Below are positions 37,599 to 45,293 of a DNA stretch of 64,000 nucleotides, in pieces (positions within the stretch are counted from its first letter, which is position 1; every line of letters begins with the position of its first letter). Source of the DNA: Acetivibrio cellulolyticus CD2 (GTDB lineage Bacteria > Bacillota > Clostridia > Acetivibrionales > Acetivibrionaceae); the NCBI RefSeq assembly GCF_000179595.2, contig NZ_JH556659.1, positions 632,006-696,005 of the forward strand. Reading direction: 5' to 3'. The translations under genes and the position numbers were made by a program. The notes beneath the pieces were generated by a model. The model was not told the origin of the DNA, made no database searches, and saw nothing but the letters and a program-made list of their open reading frames with translations.

Positions 37599-37723
37599 GT
37601 CTTGTGTGTAATGATTAATGAGGAATTGACAAATGATAAAAAGAAATATATAGTGTTATTAATGATAAAAATAGAATTTATATACAACATGTATTTATGC
37701 AAAAGTATTTTATAGAAAATAGG

Positions 37724-37755
37724 GCTATTTCTCGATTACGAAGTAGCATTTTTTC
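37724..37755 (+). terminator. Terminator-like hairpin between minC and minD
   Basis: GCTATTTC (37724-37731) pairs with GAAGTAGC (37740-37747, one G-U), followed by ATTTTTTC. It could cause partial termination ahead of minD in the 184-base minC-minD gap. Confidence 0.5.
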
Positions 37756-37782
37756 TGAATATATGGCGGGAGGTAGACATAG

Positions 37783-38583
37783 ATGGGAGAGGTTATTGTA
37801 GTAACTTCAGGCAAAGGCGGTGTAGGAAAAACTACAACGACAGCTAATATTGGTACCGGATTAGCGCTTCAGGGTAAGAAGGTTGTTTTGATTGATACAG
37901 ATATAGGGCTTAGAAATTTGGATGTTGTAATGGGGTTGGAAAACAGAATTGTATATGATCTTGTTGATGTAGTTGAAGGTACTTGCAGAATTAAGCAAGC
38001 TTTAATAAAGGACAAGCGATATGAAGGACTTCATTTGCTTCCAGCAGCGCAGACAAGAGATAAGTCTGCTGTGACTCCAGAGCAGATGGTAAAACTGACA
38101 GATGACTTAAAGCAGGAATTTGACTTTATACTAGTAGACTGTCCAGCTGGTATCGAACAGGGTTTCAAAAATGCGATTGCCGGAGCTAGCAGGGCGATAG
38201 TTGTTACTACGCCTGAGGTTTCAGCAGTAAGGGATGCTGACAGAATAATAGGATTACTCGAAGCTAATGAACTGAAAAACCCTAAGTTGCTTATAAACAG
38301 GGTAAGGCCTGATATGGTAAAACGCGGGGATATGATGACAATTGACGATATAATTGACATACTTGCTATTGACTTAATTGGAGTTGTTCCGGATGATGAA
38401 AAGATCATTGTTTCTACTAATAGGGGTGAACCAGCGGTAACAGATACTAAATCTCTTGCAGGAGAAGCATATAGAAGTATAACCAGAAGAATACTAGGTG
38501 AAAATATTCCTATACTTAACCTTGAATCGGACGAAGGCTTCATGTTTAAAATTAAAAAGTTGTTTGGTTTGAAAGCGAATTAA
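37783..38583 (+). CDS. minD: Septum-site-determining ATPase MinD
   Basis: A 266-residue deviant-Walker ATPase: GKGGVGKTTTTANIG (Walker A with both Lys), IDTDIGLRNLDVVMGLENR, DFILVDCPAGIEQGF and a C-terminal amphipathic membrane-targeting helix (FMFKIKKLFGLK). MinD binds the membrane in its ATP form and recruits MinC; MinE releases it. GGGAGG precedes the start. minE follows after 15 bases. Confidence 0.97.
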   Translation: MGEVIVVTSGKGGVGKTTTTANIGTGLALQGKKVVLIDTDIGLRNLDVVMGLENRIVYDLVDVVEGTCRIKQALIKDKRYEGLHLLPAAQTRDKSAVTPEQMVKLTDDLKQEFDFILVDCPAGIEQGFKNAIAGASRAIVVTTPEVSAVRDADRIIGLLEANELKNPKLLINRVRPDMVKRGDMMTIDDIIDILAIDLIGVVPDDEKIIVSTNRGEPAVTDTKSLAGEAYRSITRRILGENIPILNLESDEGFMFKIKKLFGLKAN

Positions 38584-38598
38584 TAAAGGAGGAGAATT

Positions 38599-38883
38599 AT
38601 GTTGCTAGATTTATCGAAGATATTTGGCAAGTCTAAAAATTCTAAAGACTTTGCGAAGGAACGACTGAAGCTAGTACTAATCCATGACAGAGCAAATGTC
38701 TCTCCTCAGTTTTTGGAGATGGTTAAAGGAGAAATCATCAAGGTAATATCCAACTATATGGATATAGATGAAGATACACTTGACATACAGATGACCAGAA
38801 CAAAAAGTGAAGAGGGCGACCGTATAGTACCTGCTTTGGTTGCAAATATACCTATTAGGAATGTAAAAAACAGCGGGAAGTAA
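38599..38883 (+). CDS. minE: Cell division topological specificity factor MinE
   Basis: A 94-residue protein with an N-terminal membrane/MinD-binding stretch and the MinE core (KERLKLVLIHDRANVSPQF, MKGEIIKVISNYM-like, LDIQMTR). It stimulates MinD ATPase and drives pole-to-pole patterning. AAAGGAGGAGAA precedes the ATG. The presence of minE, rather than divIVA-based positioning alone, is usual in this clostridial group. Confidence 0.93.
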   Translation: MLLDLSKIFGKSKNSKDFAKERLKLVLIHDRANVSPQFLEMVKGEIIKVISNYMDIDEDTLDIQMTRTKSEEGDRIVPALVANIPIRNVKNSGK

Positions 38884-38924
38884 TAATGTTCTTGTTAACA
38901 AGTATTAGATTTTTCAATACTGGC

Positions 38925-38969
38925 GGTGTTTCATCAAATAACTAACTTAATTTGATTTTTTGAAACACC
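38925..38969 (+). terminator. Hairpin downstream of minE
   Basis: GGTGTTTCA (38925-38933) pairs with TGAAACACC (38961-38969), with inner TCAAAT/ATTTGA pairing. A T-rich stretch follows after a few bases. It is a probable terminator or processing site between minE and mgsA. Confidence 0.5.
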
Positions 38970-39020
38970 AATTGTATATTTTTTTGTGTACCTAATTTTA
39001 AACTACTGGATGGAGTTATA

Positions 39021-39419
39021 ATGAATATTGCATTAATAGCACATGACAAAAAGAAGGAATTAATGGCATCGTTTTGTATAGCTTACAGGAGCATATTAAA
39101 AAATCACACTTTATTTGCTACTGGTACAACAGGGGCTATTATTATTGAGGCAACTGGATTAAACGTGCAAAAGCTTTCGCCAGGTTTGATGGGTGAGCAG
39201 CAGATTAGTGCCAGGGCCGCATATAATGAGCTTGACCTTGTGATTTTTTTCAGGGACCCTGTTACAGCTCAGTCTCATGAGCCTGATATAAGTTCTCTCT
39301 TGAGATCATGCGATATTAATAATATTCCATTTGCAACAAATATCGGCACTGCAGAGATGCTGATCAGGGGTCTTGATAGAGGAGATCTTGATTGGAGAGA
39401 GATTATCGGAAAACAATAA
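39021..39419 (+). CDS. mgsA: Methylglyoxal synthase-family protein with altered catalytic residue
   Basis: A 132-residue protein matching methylglyoxal synthase over its length: [61 protein letters not shown] and [12 protein letters not shown]. The enzyme converts dihydroxyacetone phosphate to methylglyoxal and phosphate, a bypass of lower glycolysis. A gapless comparison with E. coli MgsA places Glu59 at the catalytic Asp71 (GGDQQ becomes MGEQQ). Asp9, His86 and Asp89 match Asp20, His98 and Asp101. It may be weakly active or repurposed. Its place between minE and the spoIVF-like genes matches other Clostridia. Confidence 0.85.
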   Translation: MNIALIAHDKKKELMASFCIAYRSILKNHTLFATGTTGAIIIEATGLNVQKLSPGLMGEQQISARAAYNELDLVIFFRDPVTAQSHEPDISSLLRSCDINNIPFATNIGTAEMLIRGLDRGDLDWREIIGKQ

Positions 39420-39426
39420 AAGAGTT

Positions 39427-39456
39427 TACCCCCCCCCTTGCAGGGGGTTTTTTAGT
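39427..39456 (+). terminator. Terminator after mgsA with a nine-C run
   Basis: A run of nine C pairs with GGGGG across a TTGCA loop and is followed by TTTTTT. The following gap to 39880 is AT-rich and holds no other element I can support. Confidence 0.75.
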
Positions 39457-39880
39457 GTGTTCAAATATCTTTAGATATTTTTGTTAGTAGAATTAGTCAA
39501 GCGAATTTCTTAAAATCCAGTTAGATTCAAAACTCTCGAGATTTTTATTTTTCTTGGAACTTGTAATATTTCTTTTTTCTCTTAAATATAATCTTAATAT
39601 AAAGCTGTTTAATTTATCTTTTCCCTTAAAGTTACTTTAGCTATAGATAAAGAACACTAAAGTTAAATCTATATAGCGCTTAAACGTTATCTATTTTAGA
39701 TGAAAACATTCTTTAAATTTAGTTTTAGAGGTTTCTATCTATAAATTTAATTGTGCTATATATGTGTAATTTGAGCTAATGTGTTAGCGAAGGTTATACA
39801 GAGGAAGGACAGGTTGAGGTGCACCAATAATTTCATAAGTGATTTGAGATACAGATTAAGGAAAAAGAGGTGTTTTACAA

Positions 39881-40825
39881 GTGGAGGATATAGTTTATAG
39901 ACCAAGGTACTCGAGACAATTAACAGGGCAGACCAGAAGAAAAGCAAGAAAAAATAAAAAGGATAAGGATGGTTTTGCTCGTAGGCTGCTTGCAAAAACA
40001 ATGCGACAGGTTTTGATCTGTGTAATTGTTCTTGCGGTTATAGCTGCAGTCGTAAATATAGATACTCCGCAAACTGACTTTTTGCAAAATAAAATAAAGG
40101 GGACTCTGGCATATAACATTGATTTGAAGGGCGTTTATAGTGGAATACAGAGTGTATTTAATAACCTTGCAAATGGAAAAGATGAAAGTGATGGTTTAGA
40201 TGAAGGAGTATTAGGTGCAAAATCTTTCCCTGAAACTGAAAAACAGGAACAAGTGGATAAAGAGCTTGAGCCTGCAAGTGCGGTATATACAGAAGAAGGA
40301 TCTTTAGTAGAAGGTATGGAGTATAACAATAGTGAAGATGGCCAGGAGAAGGCTGAAAACGAGGAAGTAGCTGAAAATCAGGTGGAATCGGAGAATACTG
40401 AAAGCGAACAGGTCTTTGGGGGCGCAGGATATTCCTTTATTATTCCCGTTGGAGGAATAATTGGGTCATTTTATGGGGAACGGATGCATCCTATAAAAAA
40501 TACTATATTATTTCATAAGGGAATTGATATTGAAGCTCAAAGTGGGACTCCCATTAAAGCCGCATATGGTGGGGAAGTATTGGAAGCGGATAAGGAAGAA
40601 ACGTATGGGAACTATGTGAAATTAAAGCATATAGACGGTTTAACGACATTATATGCGCATTGCTCTAAATTGCTTGTAAGTAAAGGTCAAAAGGTTAAGC
40701 AAGGTGATATTATTGCAGAAGTTGGAAGCACAGGAGCTGCAGAAGGTCCGCATTTGCACTTTGAGGTAAGAAAGGATAATACGGCGGTTAATCCTCTTGA
40801 CTATATAACACTTTCGGTAAATTAA
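39881..40825 (+). CDS. LytM/M23 peptidase-domain membrane protein, SpoIVFA-like
   Basis: A 314-residue protein with a basic N-terminus, one membrane helix (about 46-62), an acidic low-complexity linker (about 100-180) and a C-terminal M23 domain (FIIPVGGIIGSFYGERMHP, HKGIDIEA, TLYAHCSKLL, GPHLHFEVR). The zinc ligands (His and Asp in HKGID, His in HLH) are all present, so it could be an active endopeptidase. Position and layout match SpoIVFA, the partner of the SpoIVFB protease in sporulation; the next gene is SpoIVFB-like. The start is GTG with AAGAGGTG upstream. Confidence 0.85.
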   Translation: MEDIVYRPRYSRQLTGQTRRKARKNKKDKDGFARRLLAKTMRQVLICVIVLAVIAAVVNIDTPQTDFLQNKIKGTLAYNIDLKGVYSGIQSVFNNLANGKDESDGLDEGVLGAKSFPETEKQEQVDKELEPASAVYTEEGSLVEGMEYNNSEDGQEKAENEEVAENQVESENTESEQVFGGAGYSFIIPVGGIIGSFYGERMHPIKNTILFHKGIDIEAQSGTPIKAAYGGEVLEADKEETYGNYVKLKHIDGLTTLYAHCSKLLVSKGQKVKQGDIIAEVGSTGAAEGPHLHFEVRKDNTAVNPLDYITLSVN

Positions 40826-40891
40826 CCTTACAAAAATTAATAAAAATGCCAATCAGTTGTTTATAATTATGGAAGGCGGTGAGGCTAAGGT

Positions 40892-41773
40892 ATTTTAATA
40901 CAAGTTACTGAAAAACCCTTTAAAGTAGAAGTTGATCCTTTATTTTTTGTTACAGTAATATTAATGATTACTTTTAATTATCATATTAAATATCTGCTGA
41001 CTTTTATTGCTTTAATAATTCATGAGGCATCGCATATATTAGTTTCATTGGCTCAAGGTGGAAAGTTGGATTCTGTAAAGGTATTTCCTATAGGATTAAA
41101 TGCTGTTTTTAAAGACGATTTTTATGGAGAGTCCAATAGATTTTTTATTAATATAAGCGGCCCGTTGACAAATTTACTGATATTTTTAGTGTGTTTTTCG
41201 ATAAACACATATTATTTGCATAGATCAGATAATATGCGTTTTTTTATCTTAATAAATATATTCTTGGCGATATTTAATATGCTTCCGGTTTTACCTCTTG
41301 ATGGAGGTAGGATATTTAGAGATATCCTTACTTCGAGAATAGGTTTGTTTAAAGCGTATAAGTACTCCAGGAGAGTGTCAAAAGGACTGGGATTATTCAT
41401 TATTCTTATAGGTATAATTCAGTCATATGACAATATTTACAACTTTAGTTTGATCTTTTTGGGGATTTACATTTTTCATTTCTTAAAATATGAGGAGACG
41501 GAGGTATATTTTATGAATATCAAAAACCTTGTTTACAAACGTTCCAGATTTCTCAAGAAAGGAGTATACCCTGGCAGAGAACTGGTTGTAATTAAATCTA
41601 TGCGTTTGGGGGATATTTTAAAAGATATGGACTTTGATAGATTTCATATAATATATGTACTTGATGAAGATATGAGGCTTGCAAAAGTTTTTACCGAGCA
41701 GGAGGTTATTGACAATCTGGCAAAGTTTGATGCCGAGATAAGCTTTGATGAGCTTATGAAGTCTCTGGCATAG
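40892..41773 (+). CDS. SpoIVFB-like site-2 metalloprotease (M50)
   Basis: About 293 residues if begun at ATT 40892 (269 from ATG 40964). Membrane helices carry the M50 signatures HEASHIL (HExxH zinc site) and NMLPVLPLDGGRI, and a C-terminal cytosolic domain follows (MNIKNLVYKRSRFLKKGVYP). In Bacillus SpoIVFB cleaves pro-sigma-K in the mother cell. The 24 codons before ATG 40964 encode VTEKPFKVEVDPLFFVTVIL, which matches the usual N-terminus of the family. No ATG, GTG or TTG exists in that frame after the stop at 40886, but GGTGAGG sits seven bases before ATT 40892. An AUU start, or a one-base indel joining an upstream GTG frame, would explain this. Confidence 0.85.
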   Translation: MLIQVTEKPFKVEVDPLFFVTVILMITFNYHIKYLLTFIALIIHEASHILVSLAQGGKLDSVKVFPIGLNAVFKDDFYGESNRFFINISGPLTNLLIFLVCFSINTYYLHRSDNMRFFILINIFLAIFNMLPVLPLDGGRIFRDILTSRIGLFKAYKYSRRVSKGLGLFIILIGIIQSYDNIYNFSLIFLGIYIFHFLKYEETEVYFMNIKNLVYKRSRFLKKGVYPGRELVVIKSMRLGDILKDMDFDRFHIIYVLDEDMRLAKVFTEQEVIDNLAKFDAEISFDELMKSLA

Positions 41774-41805
41774 TATACGAAAAAGTTGATCCCTATTAGT
41801 ATGTT

Positions 41806-41844
41806 CATCTAAAAAGTTTGTTAGTTGAGCAAACTTTTTAGATG
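41806..41844. terminator. Bidirectional terminator between spoIVFB-like gene and metF
   Basis: A perfect 15-bp stem (41806-41820 with 41830-41844) containing A and T tracts, between convergent genes. Confidence 0.8.
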
Positions 41845-41949
41845 ACATAGTAACTCATGAGGGTGCCTGTAACAGGTGCTAAAGATAGATTACAGAATAT
41901 CGAAGCTGCATTTTAAAACTATGAGAAAAAGCAATGTTTAAACCTTAGT

Positions 41950-42816
41950 TTATAATAGCCCTGCATTTTGGAGTATTTCTTTACTTGACTTAGGTCTGTT
42001 CATTGTCAGCAGGTGTATCCCATCAACTCCGTTATCAATTAGATTGCGGATTTGTGAGCTGGCATACTCTATGCCGGCTTTTCTCATATCTTCATCATTA
42101 TTACCGTATTTATCCATCAATAATACAAGTTTTGCAGGTATGGATGCTCCGCAAAGTGATGCAATGCGTTTAATCTGATCTGCTTTGAAGACCGGCATAA
42201 TGCCTGGTGTTATAGGACAATTTATACCGATTGCAGCTGTTTTATCCAAAAAATCATAGAAATTTCTATTTTCAAAAAACAGTTGTGTCACTAAAAAGTC
42301 AACACCCGAGTCAACTTTCTGCTTAAGATAGACTAGGTCGTCCTTTAACCGAATACTGTTTATATGACCTTCAACATAAGCAGCTGCTGCTATACAAAAA
42401 TCATTCTTGCTTCTTATATGGGATATTAGCTCATTTGCGTATTCGAAAACATTTTTACTAAAATCAAAATCCGGTTGACCTATTGGAGGGTCTCCGCGCA
42501 GGGCGAGTATATTTTCTAAATTATTTTCATGTAATGAGACAAGCAGTTTATCAATTTCTTCTTTAGAATGTCCTACACATGTAAGGTGTGCCATACTTTC
42601 AATAGAATACTCATTTTTAATCTTTGATGCTATTTCAATTGTTCTGTCTTTTGCGCTTCCACCTGCACCGTAAGTGACACTTATGTAGTCAGGTTTTAAA
42701 GCTTTAAACTGCTCTAATGCATCAAAAATAGACTCAATAGGAGTATCCAATTTTGGCGGAAAAATTTCAAAAGAAATTACTGGTTTTTTTGTTTTAAATA
42801 GTTCTACAATTTTCAT
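41950..42816 (-). CDS. metF: 5,10-methylenetetrahydrofolate reductase
   Basis: A 288-residue flavoprotein of the MetF family. Motifs: ISFEIFPPK with the catalytic Glu, YISVTYGAGGS, MAHLTCVGHS, ILALRGDPP, FCIAAAAYVEGH, GVDFLVTQLFF, CPITPGIMP and GIHLLTMNR. It makes methyl-THF for methionine synthesis or the Wood-Ljungdahl branch. ATG 42816 is chosen because GGAGGG lies just upstream; a GTG at 42828 overlaps that site. The gene is monocistronic with its own promoter. Confidence 0.95.
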   Translation of the reverse strand: MKIVELFKTKKPVISFEIFPPKLDTPIESIFDALEQFKALKPDYISVTYGAGGSAKDRTIEIASKIKNEYSIESMAHLTCVGHSKEEIDKLLVSLHENNLENILALRGDPPIGQPDFDFSKNVFEYANELISHIRSKNDFCIAAAAYVEGHINSIRLKDDLVYLKQKVDSGVDFLVTQLFFENRNFYDFLDKTAAIGINCPITPGIMPVFKADQIKRIASLCGASIPAKLVLLMDKYGNNDEDMRKAGIEYASSQIRNLIDNGVDGIHLLTMNRPKSSKEILQNAGLL

Positions 42817-42853
42817 TTTACCCTCCACAAAATAAAAAGATGCTTTAAATGTT

Positions 42854-42881
42854 ATTATAACATAACAAAGGATACTGACAA
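42854..42881 (-). promoter_or_regulatory. Promoter of metF
   Basis: On the minus strand TTGTCA (42876-42881), 16-base spacer, TATAAT (42854-42859). No S-box or T-box is seen in the 38-base leader. Confidence 0.6.
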
Positions 42882-43015
42882 GTTTAATTATATAATAATC
42901 AATGCTCTTACTTGCGTTTGGGCTTGTGGAGTCCTAAATTGTATATTATAATTAAATTAAAATATATCGTATTTCAACGTTTTTTTATTATCTTATTTGT
43001 TGTGGGGAGACCATC

Positions 43016-43096
43016 ATGCAAAGTCTTATAGCAATATTTCCGTCTTTCATATCAAAGTATAATTCATCCCCTAAAAACGATGAAAAAGGCGAATAA
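43016..43096 (+). CDS. Possible 26-residue leader peptide upstream of the GH5 gene
   Basis: ATG 43016 follows GGGGAG by eight bases and opens a frame of 26 codons (MQSLIAIFPSFIS at the start, polar end) that stops 37 bases before the cellulase start. It is supported only by its ribosome binding site and position; it may be chance. Confidence 0.25.
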   Translation: MQSLIAIFPSFISKYNSSPKNDEKGE

Positions 43097-43133
43097 ATAT
43101 ATTGTAAAGTTTTGAAGGGAGGAATTTAGTGGT

Positions 43134-44786
43134 ATGGGAATTGTGAAAAGTTTAAAGAGAATCGCCATAATGGCGGCAGCATTAGTAATTTTGTCTTCAT
43201 ATTGTATACCCGAAGGTTTTTTGTCAGACTTCTCTCCGGTTGTGAATGCGGAGGAAGCGGTAGGTAATGACGACTGGCTTCATGTTGAGGGTAATCAGAT
43301 CGTCGATATGAGTGGAAAACCTGTTTGGCTGACTGGTGCAAATTGGTTTGGTTTTAACACCGGTACAAATGTTTTTGACGGTGTCTGGAGTTGTAACATG
43401 AAAAAGGCATTAATAGGAATGGCTGACAGAGGGATTAATTTCTTGAGGATACCTGTTTCAACAGAAATTTTAACTAAGTGGAAAAGCGGATCACCTCCGG
43501 CGCCAGGCAGTCTAAACGATTTTGTAAATCCTGAGCTAAAAGGCATGGATAGCTTGGAGCTTTTTGATTTTGCTTTGAATGTATGTAAGGAAGAAGGCAT
43601 TAAAGTAATGCTTGATGTACATTGTCCACAATCACAGGCGATGGGGCATAATTATCCTGTTTGGTATGATGGGGCATATAATACTGAAGCATGGATGTCA
43701 GCTTTGGAATGGATGGCTGAAAGATATAAAAATGATGATACTATACTTGCGTTTGACCTTAAGAATGAACCTCATGGTAAACCAACAGATACAGTTATGG
43801 CAAAGTGGGATGATTCTAAAGATTTAAACAACTGGAAGTATGCTGCCCAAACTTGTGGAGAAAGAGTTCTTGCAATAAACCCAAACCTGCTTATTATGGT
43901 AGAAGGAATTGAAGCCTATCCTAAAGAAGGTAATGACTACACTGCAGTAGATGAGTGGGGAAAAGAAAGTCATTACTACTTCAACTGGTGGGGTGGAAAC
44001 TTTAGAGGAGTAAAGGACAATCCTTTGGACTTAGGTGAGAATCAGGATCAGTTAGTATACTCACCACATGATTACGGCCCGATGGTATATAAGCAATCCT
44101 GGTTTTATGATGGGTTTACAAAGGAATCGGTGTATAATGACTGCTGGAAAGATAATTGGGCATATATATATGAAGATGGAATAGCACCTCTCTTGATTGG
44201 GGAATGGGGTGGATTTATGGATGGCGGAGACAATGAAAAATGGATGACAGCCATGAGGGATTACATAGTAGATAATAGAATTCACCATACATTCTGGTGC
44301 TACAATGCAAACTCAGGAGATACAGGTGGCCTTGTGTCTTATGACTTCATGACATGGGATGAAGAAAAATATGCATTGCTAAAACCTGCTTTATGGCAGT
44401 ATGATGGAAAGTTTGTAAGCCTTGACCACAAAGTTGCGCTTGGTGCCAACGGAATATCGGTAAGTCAGGTTAATGGTGAAGTTATTCCAACACAAACAAT
44501 ACCTAAAGTGACACCTTCATCAACAACACCTACACCAACAAATATACTTCCTGAATTAACACCAACTACAACATTTAAATATGGTGATGTTAATTATGAC
44601 GGATCTTTCAACTCAATTGACTTTGGAGTTTTTAGAATGGTATTACTAGGTATTACGCCTCAAAAAGAAATCGATATAGAAGCTGCTGATGTTGATGACA
44701 ACGGACAGGTTAATGCTATAGATTTTGCATATATTAGACAACGTTTGCTTGGTATGATAGAAAGTTTTCCTGCTGAAAATAATTAA
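43134..44786 (+). CDS. Secreted cellulosomal GH5 endoglucanase with type-I dockerin
   Basis: The 550-residue precursor has a signal peptide (about 1-39, cut near VNA), a GH5 catalytic domain (about 45-435), a Pro/Thr linker (450-481) and a type-I dockerin (483-543). Predicted catalytic residues are Glu212 (acid/base, DLKNEPHG) and Glu357 (nucleophile, LIGEWGG); [13 protein letters not shown] and FLRIPVS mark the substrate cleft. The dockerin has two calcium-loop repeats, [17 protein letters not shown] and [17 protein letters not shown], with SI and AI at the cohesin-recognition positions. The enzyme cuts beta-1,4-glucan and docks onto a scaffoldin on the cell surface. It is a single gene with its own terminator. 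The start at 43134 has GGGAGGAATTTAGTGGT upstream. Confidence 0.95.
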   Translation: MGIVKSLKRIAIMAAALVILSSYCIPEGFLSDFSPVVNAEEAVGNDDWLHVEGNQIVDMSGKPVWLTGANWFGFNTGTNVFDGVWSCNMKKALIGMADRGINFLRIPVSTEILTKWKSGSPPAPGSLNDFVNPELKGMDSLELFDFALNVCKEEGIKVMLDVHCPQSQAMGHNYPVWYDGAYNTEAWMSALEWMAERYKNDDTILAFDLKNEPHGKPTDTVMAKWDDSKDLNNWKYAAQTCGERVLAINPNLLIMVEGIEAYPKEGNDYTAVDEWGKESHYYFNWWGGNFRGVKDNPLDLGENQDQLVYSPHDYGPMVYKQSWFYDGFTKESVYNDCWKDNWAYIYEDGIAPLLIGEWGGFMDGGDNEKWMTAMRDYIVDNRIHHTFWCYNANSGDTGGLVSYDFMTWDEEKYALLKPALWQYDGKFVSLDHKVALGANGISVSQVNGEVIPTQTIPKVTPSSTTPTPTNILPELTPTTTFKYGDVNYDGSFNSIDFGVFRMVLLGITPQKEIDIEAADVDDNGQVNAIDFAYIRQRLLGMIESFPAENN

Positions 44787-44807
44787 ATAAAAAATTAAAT
44801 ACTTTTA

Positions 44808-44833
44808 TGAGAGTCGTTTTTCGGCTCTTTTTT
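44808..44833 (+). terminator. Rho-independent terminator after the GH5 gene
   Basis: AGAGTCG pairs with CGGCTCT (one G-U) around TTTTT, followed by a run of T. Confidence 0.8.
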
Positions 44834-44868
44834 TATTGCTATTAAAATAACTGCCTTAAATAATACAC

Positions 44869-44897
44869 TTTACTTGTCTGAGATTAAATGGTATAAT
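44869..44897 (+). promoter_or_regulatory. Promoter in the gap before the vWA gene
   Basis: TTTACT (44869-44874), 17-base spacer, TATAAT (44892-44897). Transcription from here would give a leader of about 390 nt before the vWA gene and covers the palindrome and the small frame at 44950. Confidence 0.6.
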
Positions 44898-44924
44898 ATA
44901 ACTATAAATAGAATTCTATAATAT

Positions 44925-44936
44925 ACCCTTAAGGGT
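44925..44936. promoter_or_regulatory. Palindrome downstream of the promoter
   Basis: ACCCTTAAGGGT is a perfect 12-bp palindrome, flanked by TAT/ATA. It lies about 20 bases after the expected transcript start and could be an operator. The evidence is the symmetry alone. Confidence 0.3.
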
Positions 44937-44949
44937 GTATATTAAAAGC

Positions 44950-45114
44950 ATGAATTACAAGAAGTCAATAATAAATTTCTTTTCTTATATCATTTCATCG
45001 GGAAATTTACTTTGGATTTACTATCTGTTTGTATCCGCAAAATATTTAAACATAGTGTTATTGAACATGATTAATTTCAGAATTAATTATGGAAAGTACA
45101 CGATTCATAACTAA
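44950..45114 (+). CDS. Possible 54-residue hydrophobic peptide
   Basis: ATG 44950 opens a frame of 54 codons (MNYKKSIINFFSYIISS, then LLWIYYLFVSAKYLNIVLL) with a central hydrophobic segment long enough to cross the membrane and basic ends. A promoter is upstream. No good ribosome binding site precedes it (AAGGGTG is 12 or more bases away). It may be chance in AT-rich DNA. Confidence 0.25.
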   Translation: MNYKKSIINFFSYIISSGNLLWIYYLFVSAKYLNIVLLNMINFRINYGKYTIHN

Positions 45115-45293
45115 AGTGCTAATTATTAATATTTAATTAGCTATTAGTGTTATTTATTCACTATTAAAATTAAATATGCCAGTTTGGATTTATAGACTAA
45201 AAAAGAGGGAAAATGAGTCTGTTTCATGTGTTTTGAGTATTTATAAAATGCTTTTTTCTTATGTACAAATTTAGGTTAAAGGAGGAATGTTGT

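Noticed and set aside
39430-39438. Nine-C run as a phase-variation tract
   Set aside because: It lies after the stop codon of mgsA in a terminator stem, so slippage would not change any protein.
44925-44936. Palindrome ACCCTTAAGGGT as an insertion-element end
   Set aside because: No partner copy or target duplication was found nearby.
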